A stretch of DNA of 64,000 nt from contig NZ_AYMQ01000041.1 in NCBI RefSeq assembly GCF_000633355.1, forward strand, positions 1-64,000, written 5' to 3'. Below are positions 52,623 to 62,518 of this stretch, piece by piece. The notes below the pieces were generated by a model, which worked only from the letters and a program-made list of their open reading frames with translations, had not been told where the DNA came from and searched no databases. How positions within the stretch are numbered: position 1 is the stretch's first letter; each line of letters starts with the position of its first letter. A program made the position numbers and the translations under genes. The DNA comes from Serratia sp. H1w. GTDB lineage: Bacteria > Pseudomonadota > Gammaproteobacteria > Enterobacterales > Enterobacteriaceae.

Positions 52623-53369
52623 ATGATTATTTTTGTCACGGGCGCCACCTCCGGTTTTGGTGAAGCGATTGCCCGCAAGTTTGTACGTGAAGGCCATCAG
52701 GTGATTGCCACCGGTCGCCGTGTGGATCGCCTGGAAGCGCTACAGGCAGAACTGGGCGAAGCACTGCATATCGTACGTTTGGATGTTCGCAACCGTGCGG
52801 CGATCCAGCAGGCTATCGAAGAGTTACCCGCCACGCTGCGTAACGTCGATGTGCTGGTGAATAACGCCGGTCTGGCGCTGGGCCTCGAGCCCGCGCACAA
52901 AGCCAATGCGGACGATTGGGAAACCATGATCGACACCAACACCAAGGGCCTGGTCAACATGACCCGCGCTCTGCTGCCAGCCATGGTAGAACGCAACGTG
53001 GGCCATGTGATCAACATCGGCTCCACCGCCGCCAACTGGCCTTATGCCGGTGGTAACGTTTACGGTGCGACCAAGGCCTTTGTTAAACAGTTCAGCCTGG
53101 GGTTACGCGCCGATCTGCACGGCACCCATATCCGCGTTACCGATATTGAACCGGGCATGGTTGGCGGCACCGAGTTCTCCAACGTGCGCTTTAAAGGCGA
53201 TGACGGCAAGGTCGATAAAACCTATCAAGGGGTGGATGCCCTGACGCCGGATGATGTTGCCGAAGCGGTGTTCTGGGTAGCGACGCTGCCTGCACGCGTC
53301 AATATCAATACGTTGGAAATGATGCCGGTCAGCCAGTCCTTTGCCGGGCTGAGCATTCATCGCGGCTGA
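52623..53369 (+). CDS. ydfG: NADP-dependent 3-hydroxy acid / malonic semialdehyde reductase YdfG
   Basis: 248 residues. Short-chain dehydrogenase with TGATSGFGEAIARKF, NNAGLALG, catalytic Ser in INIGSTAANW and YGATK. It closely resembles E. coli YdfG, including DWETMIDTN, VGGTEFSNVRFKGDDGK and the ending MMPVSQSFAGLSIHRG. Reduces malonic semialdehyde (for example from pyrimidine degradation) and oxidises L-allo-threonine. AAGGAA precedes the start. Confidence 0.95.
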   Translation: MIIFVTGATSGFGEAIARKFVREGHQVIATGRRVDRLEALQAELGEALHIVRLDVRNRAAIQQAIEELPATLRNVDVLVNNAGLALGLEPAHKANADDWETMIDTNTKGLVNMTRALLPAMVERNVGHVINIGSTAANWPYAGGNVYGATKAFVKQFSLGLRADLHGTHIRVTDIEPGMVGGTEFSNVRFKGDDGKVDKTYQGVDALTPDDVAEAVFWVATLPARVNINTLEMMPVSQSFAGLSIHRG

Positions 53370-53379
53370 TGGTCCTTGC

Positions 53380-53404
53380 GGGCGCTGCATGCGGCGCCCC
53401 TACT
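53380..53404. repeat. REP-like palindrome, copy 3
   Basis: GGGCGCTGCATGCGGCGCCC then CCTAC, between ydfG and ynfA, which converge here. Confidence 0.75.
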
Positions 53405-53412
53405 TTTAACAT

Positions 53413-53739
53413 TCAGGCCGTACGCCAACCAGAAACGATAATCAACATCCCTAGCAGCGCAACCCCTGCGCCCAACCAATCCATCGTCGAGAGTTTCACT
53501 CCGTCTACCACCCGCAGCCAAAGCAACGCCGTTGCCACATACACGCCACCATAGGCAGCATATACTCGCCCGCTGGCCGCCGGATGCAGCGTCAACAACC
53601 AGACAAACATCATCAGGCTAGCCACCGCAGGCAGCAGCAACCAGGCGCTGGCATTTTTCTTTAACCACAGGTATGGCAGGAAACAGCCAATGATTTCGGC
53701 CAGTGCCGTGGCAAAAAACAGTAACGTGGTTTTTATCAT
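53413..53739 (-). CDS. ynfA: YnfA family small membrane protein (SMR-like)
   Basis: 108 residues from [18 protein letters not shown], the ATG at 53739. Four hydrophobic helices; strongly similar in pattern to E. coli YnfA ([45 protein letters not shown]). Members resemble small multidrug resistance proteins; the transported compounds are poorly defined. Divergent from ynfB. Confidence 0.93.
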   Translation of the reverse strand: MIKTTLLFFATALAEIIGCFLPYLWLKKNASAWLLLPAVASLMMFVWLLTLHPAASGRVYAAYGGVYVATALLWLRVVDGVKLSTMDWLGAGVALLGMLIIVSGWRTA

Positions 53740-53873
53740 TGCGGGTATTTCTCTCTGTAAATTAAACGAACAAGGCTCGGCGCTGGTGCAATATAACAGC
53801 AGGGTGATATATTTAGCCCATGTTACAGCCAGTGTTGCTGGTGGATGCGACACACACTTATAAGGATGAAACC

Positions 53874-54233
53874 ATGAAATTACTTTCCCTTCCGCGCCTG
53901 ATGCTGCCGGTGGCCATGTTATTGTTGGCCGGTGCCTGGCAGGCTCCGGCTTTCGCGGCCTCCTGTACTCAAGGCAGCACCTGTGTCACGGTTGACGGCA
54001 GCGGCGGCGCAGCAATGAGCAATGAACAGGCTCGCCAAAGCAAAGAGCAGTGGAACGAAACCAAGTCTCTGCGCAGTAAGGTCAACACCCGCGTAGAAAA
54101 AGAGTTCGACAAGGTTGATCGGGCCATTGACGATGAAGATCGTTGTGATAACAGCTACAACGTCAATGCCTATTGGGAACCTTCAACCCGCAAGTGTCTG
54201 GATCGTACCACTGGCCGCCAGATTACGCAGTAA
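53874..54233 (+). CDS. ynfB: YnfB (UPF0482) exported protein
   Basis: 119 residues from [15 protein letters not shown], a signal peptide cleaved near AFA-AS. The mature part has [26 protein letters not shown] and [20 protein letters not shown], matching E. coli YnfB. Four cysteines suggest disulfides. Periplasmic; function unknown. Divergent from ynfA. Confidence 0.9.
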   Translation: MKLLSLPRLMLPVAMLLLAGAWQAPAFAASCTQGSTCVTVDGSGGAAMSNEQARQSKEQWNETKSLRSKVNTRVEKEFDKVDRAIDDEDRCDNSYNVNAYWEPSTRKCLDRTTGRQITQ

Positions 54234-54311
54234 TCGGCCAGCAAGAGTAAACGATCCAACCTGATGCTGCTATCCTGTAAAGAATATTCATTCTCAAATA
54301 AGGATGGAATG

Positions 54312-54614
54312 ATGAAAAAAGCGCTCGTAGTAGGTGTACTGTTATTAGCCACCGCGCCACTGGCCGCTTTTGCTGCCTCATGTGAGAGCATCAAGGCGGA
54401 AATTGCGCAGAAGATTATCAATAATGGCGTGCCTGAATCCGGCTTCAAGCTGGAGATCGTCCCTAACGATCAGGCTGACCAGGCCGGTGGGCAAGTGGTC
54501 GGCCACTGTGGCATGGACACACAGAAAATTGTTTATACCCGCCTCCATAGCGGCGACGACAGTGGCGATGCGGCACCAACTGGCACCAGCCAGGATACCC
54601 CAGCTCCGCAGTAA
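54312..54614 (+). CDS. ynfD: YnfD (DUF1161) exported protein
   Basis: 100 residues from MKKALVVGVLLLATAPLAAFA, a signal peptide. Mature: CESIKAEIAQKIINNGVPESGFKLEI then GGQVVGHCGMDTQKIVY, the DUF1161 pattern with two conserved cysteines. The tail is Asp/Ser/Thr-rich. Periplasmic, unknown function. Confidence 0.85.
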   Translation: MKKALVVGVLLLATAPLAAFAASCESIKAEIAQKIINNGVPESGFKLEIVPNDQADQAGGQVVGHCGMDTQKIVYTRLHSGDDSGDAAPTGTSQDTPAPQ

Positions 54615-54651
54615 CCCCTCACCCTAACCCTCTCCCACAAGGAGAGGGGAC
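54615..54651. repeat. dispersed CCCTCACCCTAACCCTC repeat with hairpin
   Basis: CCCCTCACCCTAACCCTC followed by a hairpin CTCTCC..GGAGAG. This type of element is found scattered in many gamma-proteobacterial chromosomes, often after genes. It likely ends the ynfD transcript. Confidence 0.7.
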
Positions 54652-54700
54652 TGAACGTGCTACAAATTGACACCTGCACCTACCGCCCACTTTTCCTTTC

Positions 54701-56194
54701 TTACGCTTGTTTGGCCTCTTCTGCTTCACTCTGTGGCCGATGGCTCGCCGGGATCAGCATGGCCGCCCCCAAGGCAAACAGTGATATCAATGCCGAGACC
54801 AGAAACACCCAATGCAGCGAAGCGGCAACCAGGTCGGTAAGATGGCTTAGTACATCGGGCTGCATGGCATTACGTACTGAAGGATCCATTAACTGCTGTA
54901 ACGGATCGCTCGCATCTGGCAAACGCAGATGCAGGTTGAGATTCAGCGTGGCGCCCAGAATGGCGGTACCGATGGCCGATCCGACCATTCGAGTAAACAC
55001 CGTGCAGGCCGTCGCGATACCGCGAATGCTGTAGTGAGCCGCATTCTGTACCGAGACCAGGAACGTGGTGTTACACAACCCCATGCCGACACCGATGATG
55101 AACGCCGCAACCCGCCCCCACAACAAACCGCCAACAGGTTGCAACATCAACAGGATGAAACCACCGGCCGCCAACAGTAACGCACCGAGCAGTGCCGTGG
55201 TGTGATAGGAGGTCAGCAGCATCAAACGGCCGCTCAGCGCACTGGCCAGCGGCCAGCCAATCGACATCAAAGCCAACGTGGTACCTGCTTCCAGCGGCGT
55301 TCCACCCTTCACGCCCTGTATAAAGGTGGGCAGGAAAGCGCTGATGCCCATCATGGCAGCACCGATCGCCACGCCGCCAATATTGCCGGCGATAATGACG
55401 CGGTTTTGCCACAGTGCCAACGGGAACAACGGTTCCGGAGCACGACGCTCCTGCCGAATAAGCAGGATCAGCGCCAGTAACGCCAACACCAGCAGTGGCA
55501 TCACCCACCATCCCAGCATTTCTGCCTGCAACAGTGACAGCAGCAAAGCGGCGACAAAGATCGTCAGCCAGGCCGTACCCGCCAAATCCAACGCGTGCTT
55601 GCGCCCCTGCTTGAAATCAGGCAGATAGCGGCCGAGAAAAAACATCGCCAACAGGCCAATGGGCAGGTTGACCCAAAATACCAACGCCCAAGACAGGTGC
55701 TGCACGATAAACGCACCCAGTAGCGGGCCAAGGATGGCGGAAACGCCCCAAACGCTGGATAGATAGCCCATCACCTTAGGCCGCTCGGTAGCACTGTAGA
55801 TATCGCCGATGATGGTGGTGGCGATCGGCATGATGGCTCCTGCTCCCAGCCCTTGCAGCAGGCGGAAGGCGATCAGCCAATACATATTGGTTGAGAAACC
55901 ACAGAGGATCGAGCCCAGCAGGAACAGCGTAGCCCCAAAGAAGAAAACGGGTTTGCGGCCATACAGATCTGCCAACCGCCCATAGATCGGAATGGTGATG
56001 GCCTGTGCCAGCAAATAGACTGAAAACACCCAACCCAGCAACGAAAAACCACCCAGGTCGCTGATAATGGTCGGCATCGCGATGGCGACAATAGTCGCCT
56101 CAATCGCGGACATAAACATCGCCAGCATGCAGGCGAACAGGATCACCGGCCGGTGGGCAATCGGGGCAGCGTCCGCAGAAGTGTTAGTGATCAT
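54701..56194 (-). CDS. DHA2-type multidrug MFS transporter (EmrB/QacA group)
   Basis: 497 residues from MITNTSADAAPIAH, the ATG at 56194. Fourteen helices. Motifs: FMSAIEATIVAIAMPTII (helix 1), GRLADLYGRKPVF (motif A), RLLQGLGAGAIMPIATTIIGDIY and GPLLGAFIVQHLSWALVFWVNLPIG (motif C). Proton-driven export of lipophilic compounds such as dyes and antibiotics. No adaptor (EmrA-like) gene is nearby. Stand-alone. Confidence 0.85.
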   Translation of the reverse strand: MITNTSADAAPIAHRPVILFACMLAMFMSAIEATIVAIAMPTIISDLGGFSLLGWVFSVYLLAQAITIPIYGRLADLYGRKPVFFFGATLFLLGSILCGFSTNMYWLIAFRLLQGLGAGAIMPIATTIIGDIYSATERPKVMGYLSSVWGVSAILGPLLGAFIVQHLSWALVFWVNLPIGLLAMFFLGRYLPDFKQGRKHALDLAGTAWLTIFVAALLLSLLQAEMLGWWVMPLLVLALLALILLIRQERRAPEPLFPLALWQNRVIIAGNIGGVAIGAAMMGISAFLPTFIQGVKGGTPLEAGTTLALMSIGWPLASALSGRLMLLTSYHTTALLGALLLAAGGFILLMLQPVGGLLWGRVAAFIIGVGMGLCNTTFLVSVQNAAHYSIRGIATACTVFTRMVGSAIGTAILGATLNLNLHLRLPDASDPLQQLMDPSVRNAMQPDVLSHLTDLVAASLHWVFLVSALISLFALGAAMLIPASHRPQSEAEEAKQA

Positions 56195-56546
56195 CAGGTT
56201 ATCAGTTATCCCTCTATCTTTATTTTCCCGAAGTATAACAGCCAGAGGGGGCTGTGCATTTACTCTCGACACGTTCCAGCGGCAATCCAACCATCAAATA
56301 ATTTGTGACACCGTCACTTTTAAATGCAGCATATTGATAAATAGGTAATTTCTTAGAAATGCGCTGTGTGCTGCGCCACGCCTGTCTCATCGTTAGAACC
56401 TATCTGAACGATAGCGTACACCAATCATAGTGATTGATTTTAATCAAGTTGCTGACCGCCCCTGGCCGTGACAATCCCATTGCCCAGTTTTTCATCACCT
56501 TATTTCGATGTTGGGCAACCCGGCAGTAAACTCATTGGAGCGAGAT
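56195..56546. other. intergenic region between the drug exporter and ccp
   Basis: About 350 bases. Contains an FNR box (56434-56447) and, presumably, the divergent promoters. No other gene seen; a frame from 56067 through 56348 is not protein-like. Confidence 0.5.
56434..56447. promoter_or_regulatory. FNR box upstream of ccp
   Basis: TTGATTTTAATCAA, a perfect match to the FNR consensus TTGAT-N4-ATCAA, 100 bases upstream of the ATG at 56547. E. coli yhjA (ccp) is FNR-activated, so anaerobic induction is expected. Confidence 0.85.
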
Positions 56547-57920
56547 ATGATTAAAAAAATTATTCTGGGATGTGCCGTTACCGCGGTCGTCGGTTACTTA
56601 GGCACCGTCGGTTATATTTATCATTACGATCAGCAACGCCAACCTGTCGTTGCCGATAATTCCATCGATACCCTGTTAACCCGTAATGGTTGCGACTATT
56701 GTCACTCCAACTCGGCAAAGCTGCCCTTCTATGCCGAGCTACCTATCGCCAAGCAAATCATGGCGCAAGATATCCTCAGCGGAAATCAGCATTTCAACCT
56801 CGATGCAACCCGTTCCGCCTTGCAACAGAAAACGGCAGTACCTGAAGTCGACCTGGCGAAGCTGGAAGCGGTGCTGCAAAACCAGGAAATGCCACCAACC
56901 CTGTACAAGATGGCCCACTGGTCAGGTAACGTCAGTGACGGCGACCGCAATGAATTACTGAGCTGGATCCGCCAACAGCGCGAGCAGTTCTACACCCCAC
57001 CGGATACGCCAGCCGAACTGCGCGGTGCCGCCTTACGGCCAATACCCGCCTCGCTACCTACAGATCCGCAAAAAGTCGCATTAGGCTTCCGCCTGTTCCA
57101 CGACCCGCGCCTGTCAAAAGATAACAGCATCTCTTGTGCCCATTGCCATAAGCTGGGTGAAGGTGGCGTCGATGGCCGTGTTTCATCACTGGGCGTCGAC
57201 GATCAGGTCGGGCCAATCAACGCCCCGACGGTGTTTAATGCCGCCTTCAATATGGTGCAGTTCTGGGATGGCCGCGCGGCAGATTTGCAAGCCCAGGCGG
57301 GTGGCCCGCCAATGAACCCGATCGAGATGGCCTCAGACTCCTGGGACGAAATCATCGCTAAACTGGATCAGGATGCCTTGCTGAAGGCCGATTTCCGGCG
57401 CGTCTATGCTAACGGTTTCACCGGCGACAATATAACCGACGCCATTGCCGAGTTCGAAAAAACGCTGATCACGCCAGATAGCCCGTTTGACCGTTACCTG
57501 AAGGGTGACAGCGACGCACTGACGGCCCAACAGAAACATGGCTACCAGCTGTTCCAGCAAAACAAATGCGGCACCTGCCATACCGGCGTCAACCTTGGCG
57601 GCCAATCCTATGAGGTAATGGGGCTGAAAGCAGATTACTTCGCCGCTCGCGGTAATCCTACCGAGGCCGATCTAGGTCGTTACAACGTCACTAAAAATGA
57701 AGGCGATCGCCACCGCTTCAAAACCCCGACGTTACGTAACATCGCCCAAACCGCGCCTTACTTCCATGACGGCAGCGTGACTTCACTGCATCAGGCGGTC
57801 AAGGACATGCTGACCTACCAGGTTGGCGTTAGCCTGCCTGACAGCGATATCAAGGATCTGGTGGCGCTGCTGGAAGGCATGAGCGGTAAATATCAACCAG
57901 CAACGCCTCCAGGCGGTTAA
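56547..57920 (+). CDS. ccp: tri-heme cytochrome c peroxidase (YhjA/Ccp type)
   Basis: 457 residues from MIKKIILGCAV, an uncleaved membrane anchor (about 5-28). Three c-heme sites: CDYCH (near 50), CAHCH (near 205) and CGTCH (near 345). The N-terminal heme domain and the later DGRAADLQAQAGGPPMNPIEMA and TLRNIAQTAPYFHDGS match E. coli Ccp. Reduces hydrogen peroxide in the periplasm, taking electrons from quinol. GGAG precedes the ATG by seven bases. Confidence 0.93.
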   Translation: MIKKIILGCAVTAVVGYLGTVGYIYHYDQQRQPVVADNSIDTLLTRNGCDYCHSNSAKLPFYAELPIAKQIMAQDILSGNQHFNLDATRSALQQKTAVPEVDLAKLEAVLQNQEMPPTLYKMAHWSGNVSDGDRNELLSWIRQQREQFYTPPDTPAELRGAALRPIPASLPTDPQKVALGFRLFHDPRLSKDNSISCAHCHKLGEGGVDGRVSSLGVDDQVGPINAPTVFNAAFNMVQFWDGRAADLQAQAGGPPMNPIEMASDSWDEIIAKLDQDALLKADFRRVYANGFTGDNITDAIAEFEKTLITPDSPFDRYLKGDSDALTAQQKHGYQLFQQNKCGTCHTGVNLGGQSYEVMGLKADYFAARGNPTEADLGRYNVTKNEGDRHRFKTPTLRNIAQTAPYFHDGSVTSLHQAVKDMLTYQVGVSLPDSDIKDLVALLEGMSGKYQPATPPGG

Positions 57921-58028
57921 GACTTTAGCCACAACGCCAGTGGATCAGCTAAAGATTCACTGGTTTTCAGGTGGGTAGACAAGCACAATGCCCACCTGAT
58001 CCTCTTATTTTTCATCATCTGCCGACGC

Positions 58029-59309
58029 ATGAAACAATTGGTCCCTCTGCACCACTATCGCGCCCTGCTGCGCCATCTGTTTATTGCCATCTTACTCGGC
58101 ATTTGTGCTGCGCTGGCCGTGTGGTTATTTCACCGTGCCATGTTCGGGCTTGAATGGTTATTGCTGGATCACGACGAAGGCAGCCTGGTGGCAGCCGCGG
58201 CTGCATTACCCGGATGGCGTAGAGCATTAACACCTGCCTTGGGTGGATTGGCCGCCGGCTTTTTGCTGTGGATGTATCAACGTTACCAACATCAGCAACC
58301 CGGCGCGCCTACTGACTACATGGAAGCAATTGAGACCGGGGACGGGCGGTTAGCTGTTAATGCCAGCCTGATAAAATGCCTGGCCTCACTGCTGGTGGTC
58401 TCCAGCGGCAGCACCATTGGCCGCGAGGGAGCGATGATCCTGTTGGGGGCATTGGTCGGCTCGGTATTCGCCCAGCGTTTTACTCCGGCGAAAGAATGGA
58501 AACTGTGGGTGGCTTGCGCTGCTGCGGCCGGGATGGCCAGTGCCTATCACGCCCCGTTAGCGGGCAGCCTGTTTATCGCGGAAATCCTGTTTGGTTCACT
58601 GATGCTGGCCTCGCTTGGCCCAGTGGTGATCGCCGCCGTGAGCGCGTTGCTGATGACCAATCTGCTGAACGGTGGCCAGGCCCCGCTGTATATCGTGGAA
58701 CCGCTGGCGGCTCCCTGGCCGGTGCAATATCTGTTGATGGCCTTGGTGGGCATACTGGCGGGAGTTTGTGGCCCGCTGTTTCTATGGGCGATGGCGGCCA
58801 GCGGAAGAGCATTTCGCTCGCTCAACCTTAAGCCCCCGCTACAACTGGCGCTTGGCGGGCTGATCGTCGGGTTACTTTCCCTTCTGTACCCCGAAGTCTG
58901 GGGGAATGGCTATAGCGTGGTGCAATCCTTGCTTACGGCACCACCGGGGATGTTGTTAGTGACGGCGATTCTGATTTGCAAACTGTTGGCCCTGCTGGCC
59001 AGCAGCGGCTCGGGTGCCCCAGGTGGCGTATTTACGCCGACGTTATTCGTGGGGGCCGCGTTGGGATCGGTCGTGGGCCAGATGTTTGGCCTGTGGCCGG
59101 AGTTGGGGACTGCAGTGCCAATTCTGCTGGCACTGACCGGTATGGCGACCTTGCTGGCTGCCACCACTCATGCGCCGATTATGGCGGCATTAATGGTGTT
59201 TGAAATGACCGGGGAATATACCCTGCTGCCAGGCATTCTATTGGCTTGCGTTATCGCCACGACGATTGCTCGCGGGCTACGCCCGCTGTCGGTCTATCAC
59301 AACGCGTAA
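58029..59309 (+). CDS. clcB: voltage-gated chloride channel/transporter ClcB
   Basis: 426 residues. CLC family with [17 protein letters not shown] (normally GREGP), [22 protein letters not shown] and the GxFxP filter [21 protein letters not shown]. No CBS domain. It moves chloride, possibly in acid resistance. Convergent with bioD, whose end overlaps its own by 13 bases (59297-59309). Confidence 0.93.
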   Translation: MKQLVPLHHYRALLRHLFIAILLGICAALAVWLFHRAMFGLEWLLLDHDEGSLVAAAAALPGWRRALTPALGGLAAGFLLWMYQRYQHQQPGAPTDYMEAIETGDGRLAVNASLIKCLASLLVVSSGSTIGREGAMILLGALVGSVFAQRFTPAKEWKLWVACAAAAGMASAYHAPLAGSLFIAEILFGSLMLASLGPVVIAAVSALLMTNLLNGGQAPLYIVEPLAAPWPVQYLLMALVGILAGVCGPLFLWAMAASGRAFRSLNLKPPLQLALGGLIVGLLSLLYPEVWGNGYSVVQSLLTAPPGMLLVTAILICKLLALLASSGSGAPGGVFTPTLFVGAALGSVVGQMFGLWPELGTAVPILLALTGMATLLAATTHAPIMAALMVFEMTGEYTLLPGILLACVIATTIARGLRPLSVYHNA

Positions 59310-59977
59310 CGATCAACCAGTTGGGAAACGTCCAGATACTGTGCCAGCTCACGCTGTTCCGCGCGTGGCAGATAAGGGATCTCACCCAGCAACGGAGCAG
59401 GAATGCGCTGCTGCATCGCATCAATGGTTTCTGCGTAGTGTGCCAAACCGGGGTTGATACGGTTGGCGACCCAGCCCAGCAATGGTAAGCCATCGTTAAT
59501 AATTGCCTGTGCGGTCAATAGTGCGTGGCTGACACAGCCCAGTTTGATCCCGACGACCAGAATGACGGGTAACTGTTCCTGAACCACCCATTCGGCATAA
59601 GGGCGAAGATCGTTCATCAAGACACGCCAACCGCCACTGCCCTCAACCACGACCGTATCAGCCTTGGCAGAGAGATGCTGTAAACCACGGCTCATCAGCC
59701 CGTAATCAATATCCTGGGTCGCATGGGCATGAAACACCTCATCGAGGCAGGTGATCGGATTGATTTCGTCGTAGGACAGCGGCAGTGAGGAAGAGGCCTG
59801 TAAAACCAAAGCGTCTCTATTGCGGATGCCTTCGCTGGTTTCCTGGCAGCGGGCCGCAATGGGTTTATAACCCGCCACTGAACGGCCTTGCGCGGCGAAA
59901 GCCTGTAGTAAACCGCGAGAAACCACTGTCTTGCCGACGTCGGTATCAGTGCCTGTAACAAATAAACGCTTTAACAT
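59297..59977 (-). CDS. bioD: dethiobiotin synthetase (BioD2/YnfK type)
   Basis: 226 residues. P-loop [13 protein letters not shown] (about 8-20), [17 protein letters not shown] and [12 protein letters not shown] are those of BioD. Inserts CO2 into diaminopelargonate with ATP to make dethiobiotin. Placed between clcB and mlc as E. coli ynfK, the second BioD of enterics. Not within a bio operon. Confidence 0.93.
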   Translation of the reverse strand: MLKRLFVTGTDTDVGKTVVSRGLLQAFAAQGRSVAGYKPIAARCQETSEGIRNRDALVLQASSSLPLSYDEINPITCLDEVFHAHATQDIDYGLMSRGLQHLSAKADTVVVEGSGGWRVLMNDLRPYAEWVVQEQLPVILVVGIKLGCVSHALLTAQAIINDGLPLLGWVANRINPGLAHYAETIDAMQQRIPAPLLGEIPYLPRAEQRELAQYLDVSQLVDRYAL

Positions 59978-60140
59978 GAATAGATTGCCTTGAGATGCCT
60001 CGTTAACCTGAAAAATCGCCGTAAATTGCGACGAGAGTCGTCCTACGGGAAAAGTCTAGGGGATGCAACTCAACGGGGGCTTGAGGTAGCTCAATCTTTT
60101 GGCGGTAAATAATAAGAAACTCTGATAAGAATAACTTATA

Positions 60141-61358
60141 TCAACCTTGCAGCAGTTTCACCAATAAAGAACCGTTATACATCGCTTCTTTCACCAATGC
60201 GGCTCCCGGCATCGTGCCCTGGTTGAAAAACTGAGTGGATTCAACCTGAACATGCTCGCTATAGGCAGGTAAGGATTGCTGGCGAATGCAGGAGGCTATC
60301 GCCGGATGAAGTATTTCTGCGGCCCGGTTCAGCGGCGAGCCTACCAGGATTTTTTCCGGGTTGAACAGATTAACCATGATCGCCACGATGCGCCCGACGC
60401 TGTGGCCAACGCCAAGAATGATGTCTTTGGCTAACTGATCGCCTGCCAAGGCCGCATCGCACAACGATTCTACCGTCAATGGCGCGCTGTGGAGCACCGA
60501 GGACATTGAACCGCCTAGCCGCTGTTGGGCAATTTCCAGCATGTTTTCAATGCTGGCGACCGTTTCCAGACAACCGTGGTTGCCGCAATAACAGCGTTTA
60601 CCGTAAGGGTCGACCTGTGTATGACCAATCTCTACCACGCTACTGCTGCCCGCATGCAGTACGCGCCCGTTGGTGATCACCCCTGCGCCGACGTTATGAT
60701 CGATGACCACCTGGATAACGTTCATGTTGCCACGTGAGGCTCCATATAACGCCTCTGCCATCGTCCAGGCGCAGATATCATGCTGTACGTAAACCGGTAG
60801 CCCCGTCAGTGCCTCTAGTGCTGGCCCCAGCGCCATCTCATTGACGTCATAAAACGGCATACGGTGAACAACACCGGCGGCGGTATCAATCATACCGGGC
60901 AGCGTAATGGCAATGGCGGTTAAACGTTCCAGTTTGCTTTGGTGGCGGATAAAGAATTGGTCAACTTCGCTGACGATGCGCTGTAATAACGGCTCTGGAT
61001 GTTCGGCCTTGAGCGGTAGTAGTTCCTCAACCACCATTTTGCTGCTGAGATCGCGCAGCGCCAGGGTAATGGTGCCACGGCTGATACGCGCAGAGAGGTA
61101 GTGCCAGGCTTCGGTGTCCAGCACCAGGCCAACGGCCGGGCGGCCACGGCTACCCACTTCCTGGTATTCGGTTTCCTTGACCAGATGCGCTTCGAGCAGT
61201 TCACGCACGATCTTGGTGATACTGGCTGGCGCCAGCTGTGCGCGCTTGGATAATTCGATGCGCGAAATCGGCCCCAGCCGATCTATCAGCCGGTAAACTG
61301 CCCCTGCATTGGTTTGCTTGATCTGATCAATATGCCCAGGCTGTCCATCCGCAATCAC
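60141..61358 (-). CDS. mlc: Mlc, global glucose-responsive repressor (ROK)
   Basis: 405 residues from a GTG start with AGGAG seven bases before. N-terminal winged helix (VYRLIDRLGPISRIELSKRAQLAPASITKIVRELLEA). ROK zinc motif GHTQVDPYGKRCYCGNHGCLETV and the ending TMPGAALVKEAMYNGSLLVKLLQG match E. coli Mlc. It represses PTS and sugar genes and is inactivated by binding to dephosphorylated EIICB-Glc. A TATTT/AAATA pair upstream may be an auto-operator. Confidence 0.96.
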   Translation of the reverse strand: MIADGQPGHIDQIKQTNAGAVYRLIDRLGPISRIELSKRAQLAPASITKIVRELLEAHLVKETEYQEVGSRGRPAVGLVLDTEAWHYLSARISRGTITLALRDLSSKMVVEELLPLKAEHPEPLLQRIVSEVDQFFIRHQSKLERLTAIAITLPGMIDTAAGVVHRMPFYDVNEMALGPALEALTGLPVYVQHDICAWTMAEALYGASRGNMNVIQVVIDHNVGAGVITNGRVLHAGSSSVVEIGHTQVDPYGKRCYCGNHGCLETVASIENMLEIAQQRLGGSMSSVLHSAPLTVESLCDAALAGDQLAKDIILGVGHSVGRIVAIMVNLFNPEKILVGSPLNRAAEILHPAIASCIRQQSLPAYSEHVQVESTQFFNQGTMPGAALVKEAMYNGSLLVKLLQG

Positions 61359-61372
61359 ACACCCGCTCCTAC

Positions 61373-61393
61373 TATTTTTCGCGCTTCTAAATA
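61373..61393. promoter_or_regulatory. candidate Mlc auto-operator
   Basis: TATTT and AAATA, spaced 11 bases, 15 bases before the mlc start. ROK repressors bind such AT-rich inverted repeats, and E. coli mlc is autoregulated. Suggestion only. Confidence 0.35.
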
Positions 61394-61501
61394 AAGATTA
61401 GAGGCTATGGTGGGGCTTTTAGAATACAGCGTCAACTATTTGATTCGTTATGTGATTAACAGCACAAATTCGCTGATATTTGACCGGGAAACGCCTCATA
61501 T

Positions 61502-62404
61502 TTACACAGTTGCCGGTGCCAGCATCAACACCATTAGCGCCTTGGCCGCAGCCGTTAACGGTCTACTTCGATGATGCACTAACCAGACCTCGGTCATCGC
61601 CTCCGGTTCGGCTAGGGGAAGATAGGTCACTCCGTCGATCTTCACCCGGCCAAAGGACATTGGCAGGATCGAAATCCCCAACCCGGCCGCGACCAGACCG
61701 ATAATGGTCATCGCTTCCCCCACTTCTTGTGTGATGTAGGGCGCAATCCCGGCAGTGGCCAACAATGCCAGGATTTCGTCGTACAGTGCGGTGCCCACTT
61801 CACGGGAAAAGAACACAAAGGGTTCCAGGGCCAAATCGCAGAAACGCAACGTGCCCGGTGCCTTTAGCGTCAACGGGTGGCCATTCGGAACCACAGCCAG
61901 CAAAGGTTCACGCAATAGCAACTGGTGCTCAAGCGCATCCGGCAAGCGAGTGTTGCGCATCACGCCCAGATCAAGGCCACCGTTTAACAACGGCTCAAGC
62001 TGCTGTTTGGTGTTGACCTCACGCATTTTGATATGCACATCCGGTGATAACTGCCGGAACGCACGTAAACTGCGAGAAACCACGCTGATAAACGGGGCCG
62101 AAGAGGTAAAGCCAATCGTCAATTCACCCAGCTCCCCACGTTCCAGGCGTGCCGCCTTTTCGGCGGCCCGATTAACCTGGGCAAGCACCTGATAGGCCTC
62201 TTTCAGGAACATTTCCCCCGCCTGGGTCAGGCCGACATTACGGTTATTGCGCGCCAGCAGACGTGCGCCCACCATTTCCTCCAATGCCTGGATCTGTTGG
62301 CTAAGCGGCGGCTGGGAGATCCGCAGCCGTTCCGCCGCCCGGCCAAAGTGCAGTTCTTCGGCCACGGCAACAAAGTAACGCAGATGTCTGAGTTCGATAC
62401 TCAT
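61502..62404 (-). CDS. ynfL: LysR-family regulator YnfL
   Basis: 300 residues. N-terminal HTH (LRHLRYFVAVAEELHFGRAAERLRISQPPLSQQIQALE), followed by the ligand domain with LTIGFTSSAPFISVVSRSLR. It is divergent from ynfM, so it likely controls the exporter, as in E. coli ynfL-ynfM. Inducer unknown. Confidence 0.9.
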   Translation of the reverse strand: MSIELRHLRYFVAVAEELHFGRAAERLRISQPPLSQQIQALEEMVGARLLARNNRNVGLTQAGEMFLKEAYQVLAQVNRAAEKAARLERGELGELTIGFTSSAPFISVVSRSLRAFRQLSPDVHIKMREVNTKQQLEPLLNGGLDLGVMRNTRLPDALEHQLLLREPLLAVVPNGHPLTLKAPGTLRFCDLALEPFVFFSREVGTALYDEILALLATAGIAPYITQEVGEAMTIIGLVAAGLGISILPMSFGRVKIDGVTYLPLAEPEAMTEVWLVHHRSRPLTAAAKALMVLMLAPATV

Positions 62405-62518
62405 ACTTTAAACGTCTTAATTATGATGATTAATATATTAGACAAAAAACTCACCTCTCCCTATGATTTTGTGATTCAAGACGTGTTTTTCATCTCCCGA
62501 ACCCGGTAAGGAAACGTT

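Noticed and set aside
54615-54651. CRISPR-like direct repeat
   Set aside because: Only one copy occurs and it has no spacers; it is a common dispersed intergenic hairpin repeat.
61480-61704. Small plus-strand frame between mlc and ynfL
   Set aside because: It overlaps the 3' end of ynfL in antisense and has no ribosome site.
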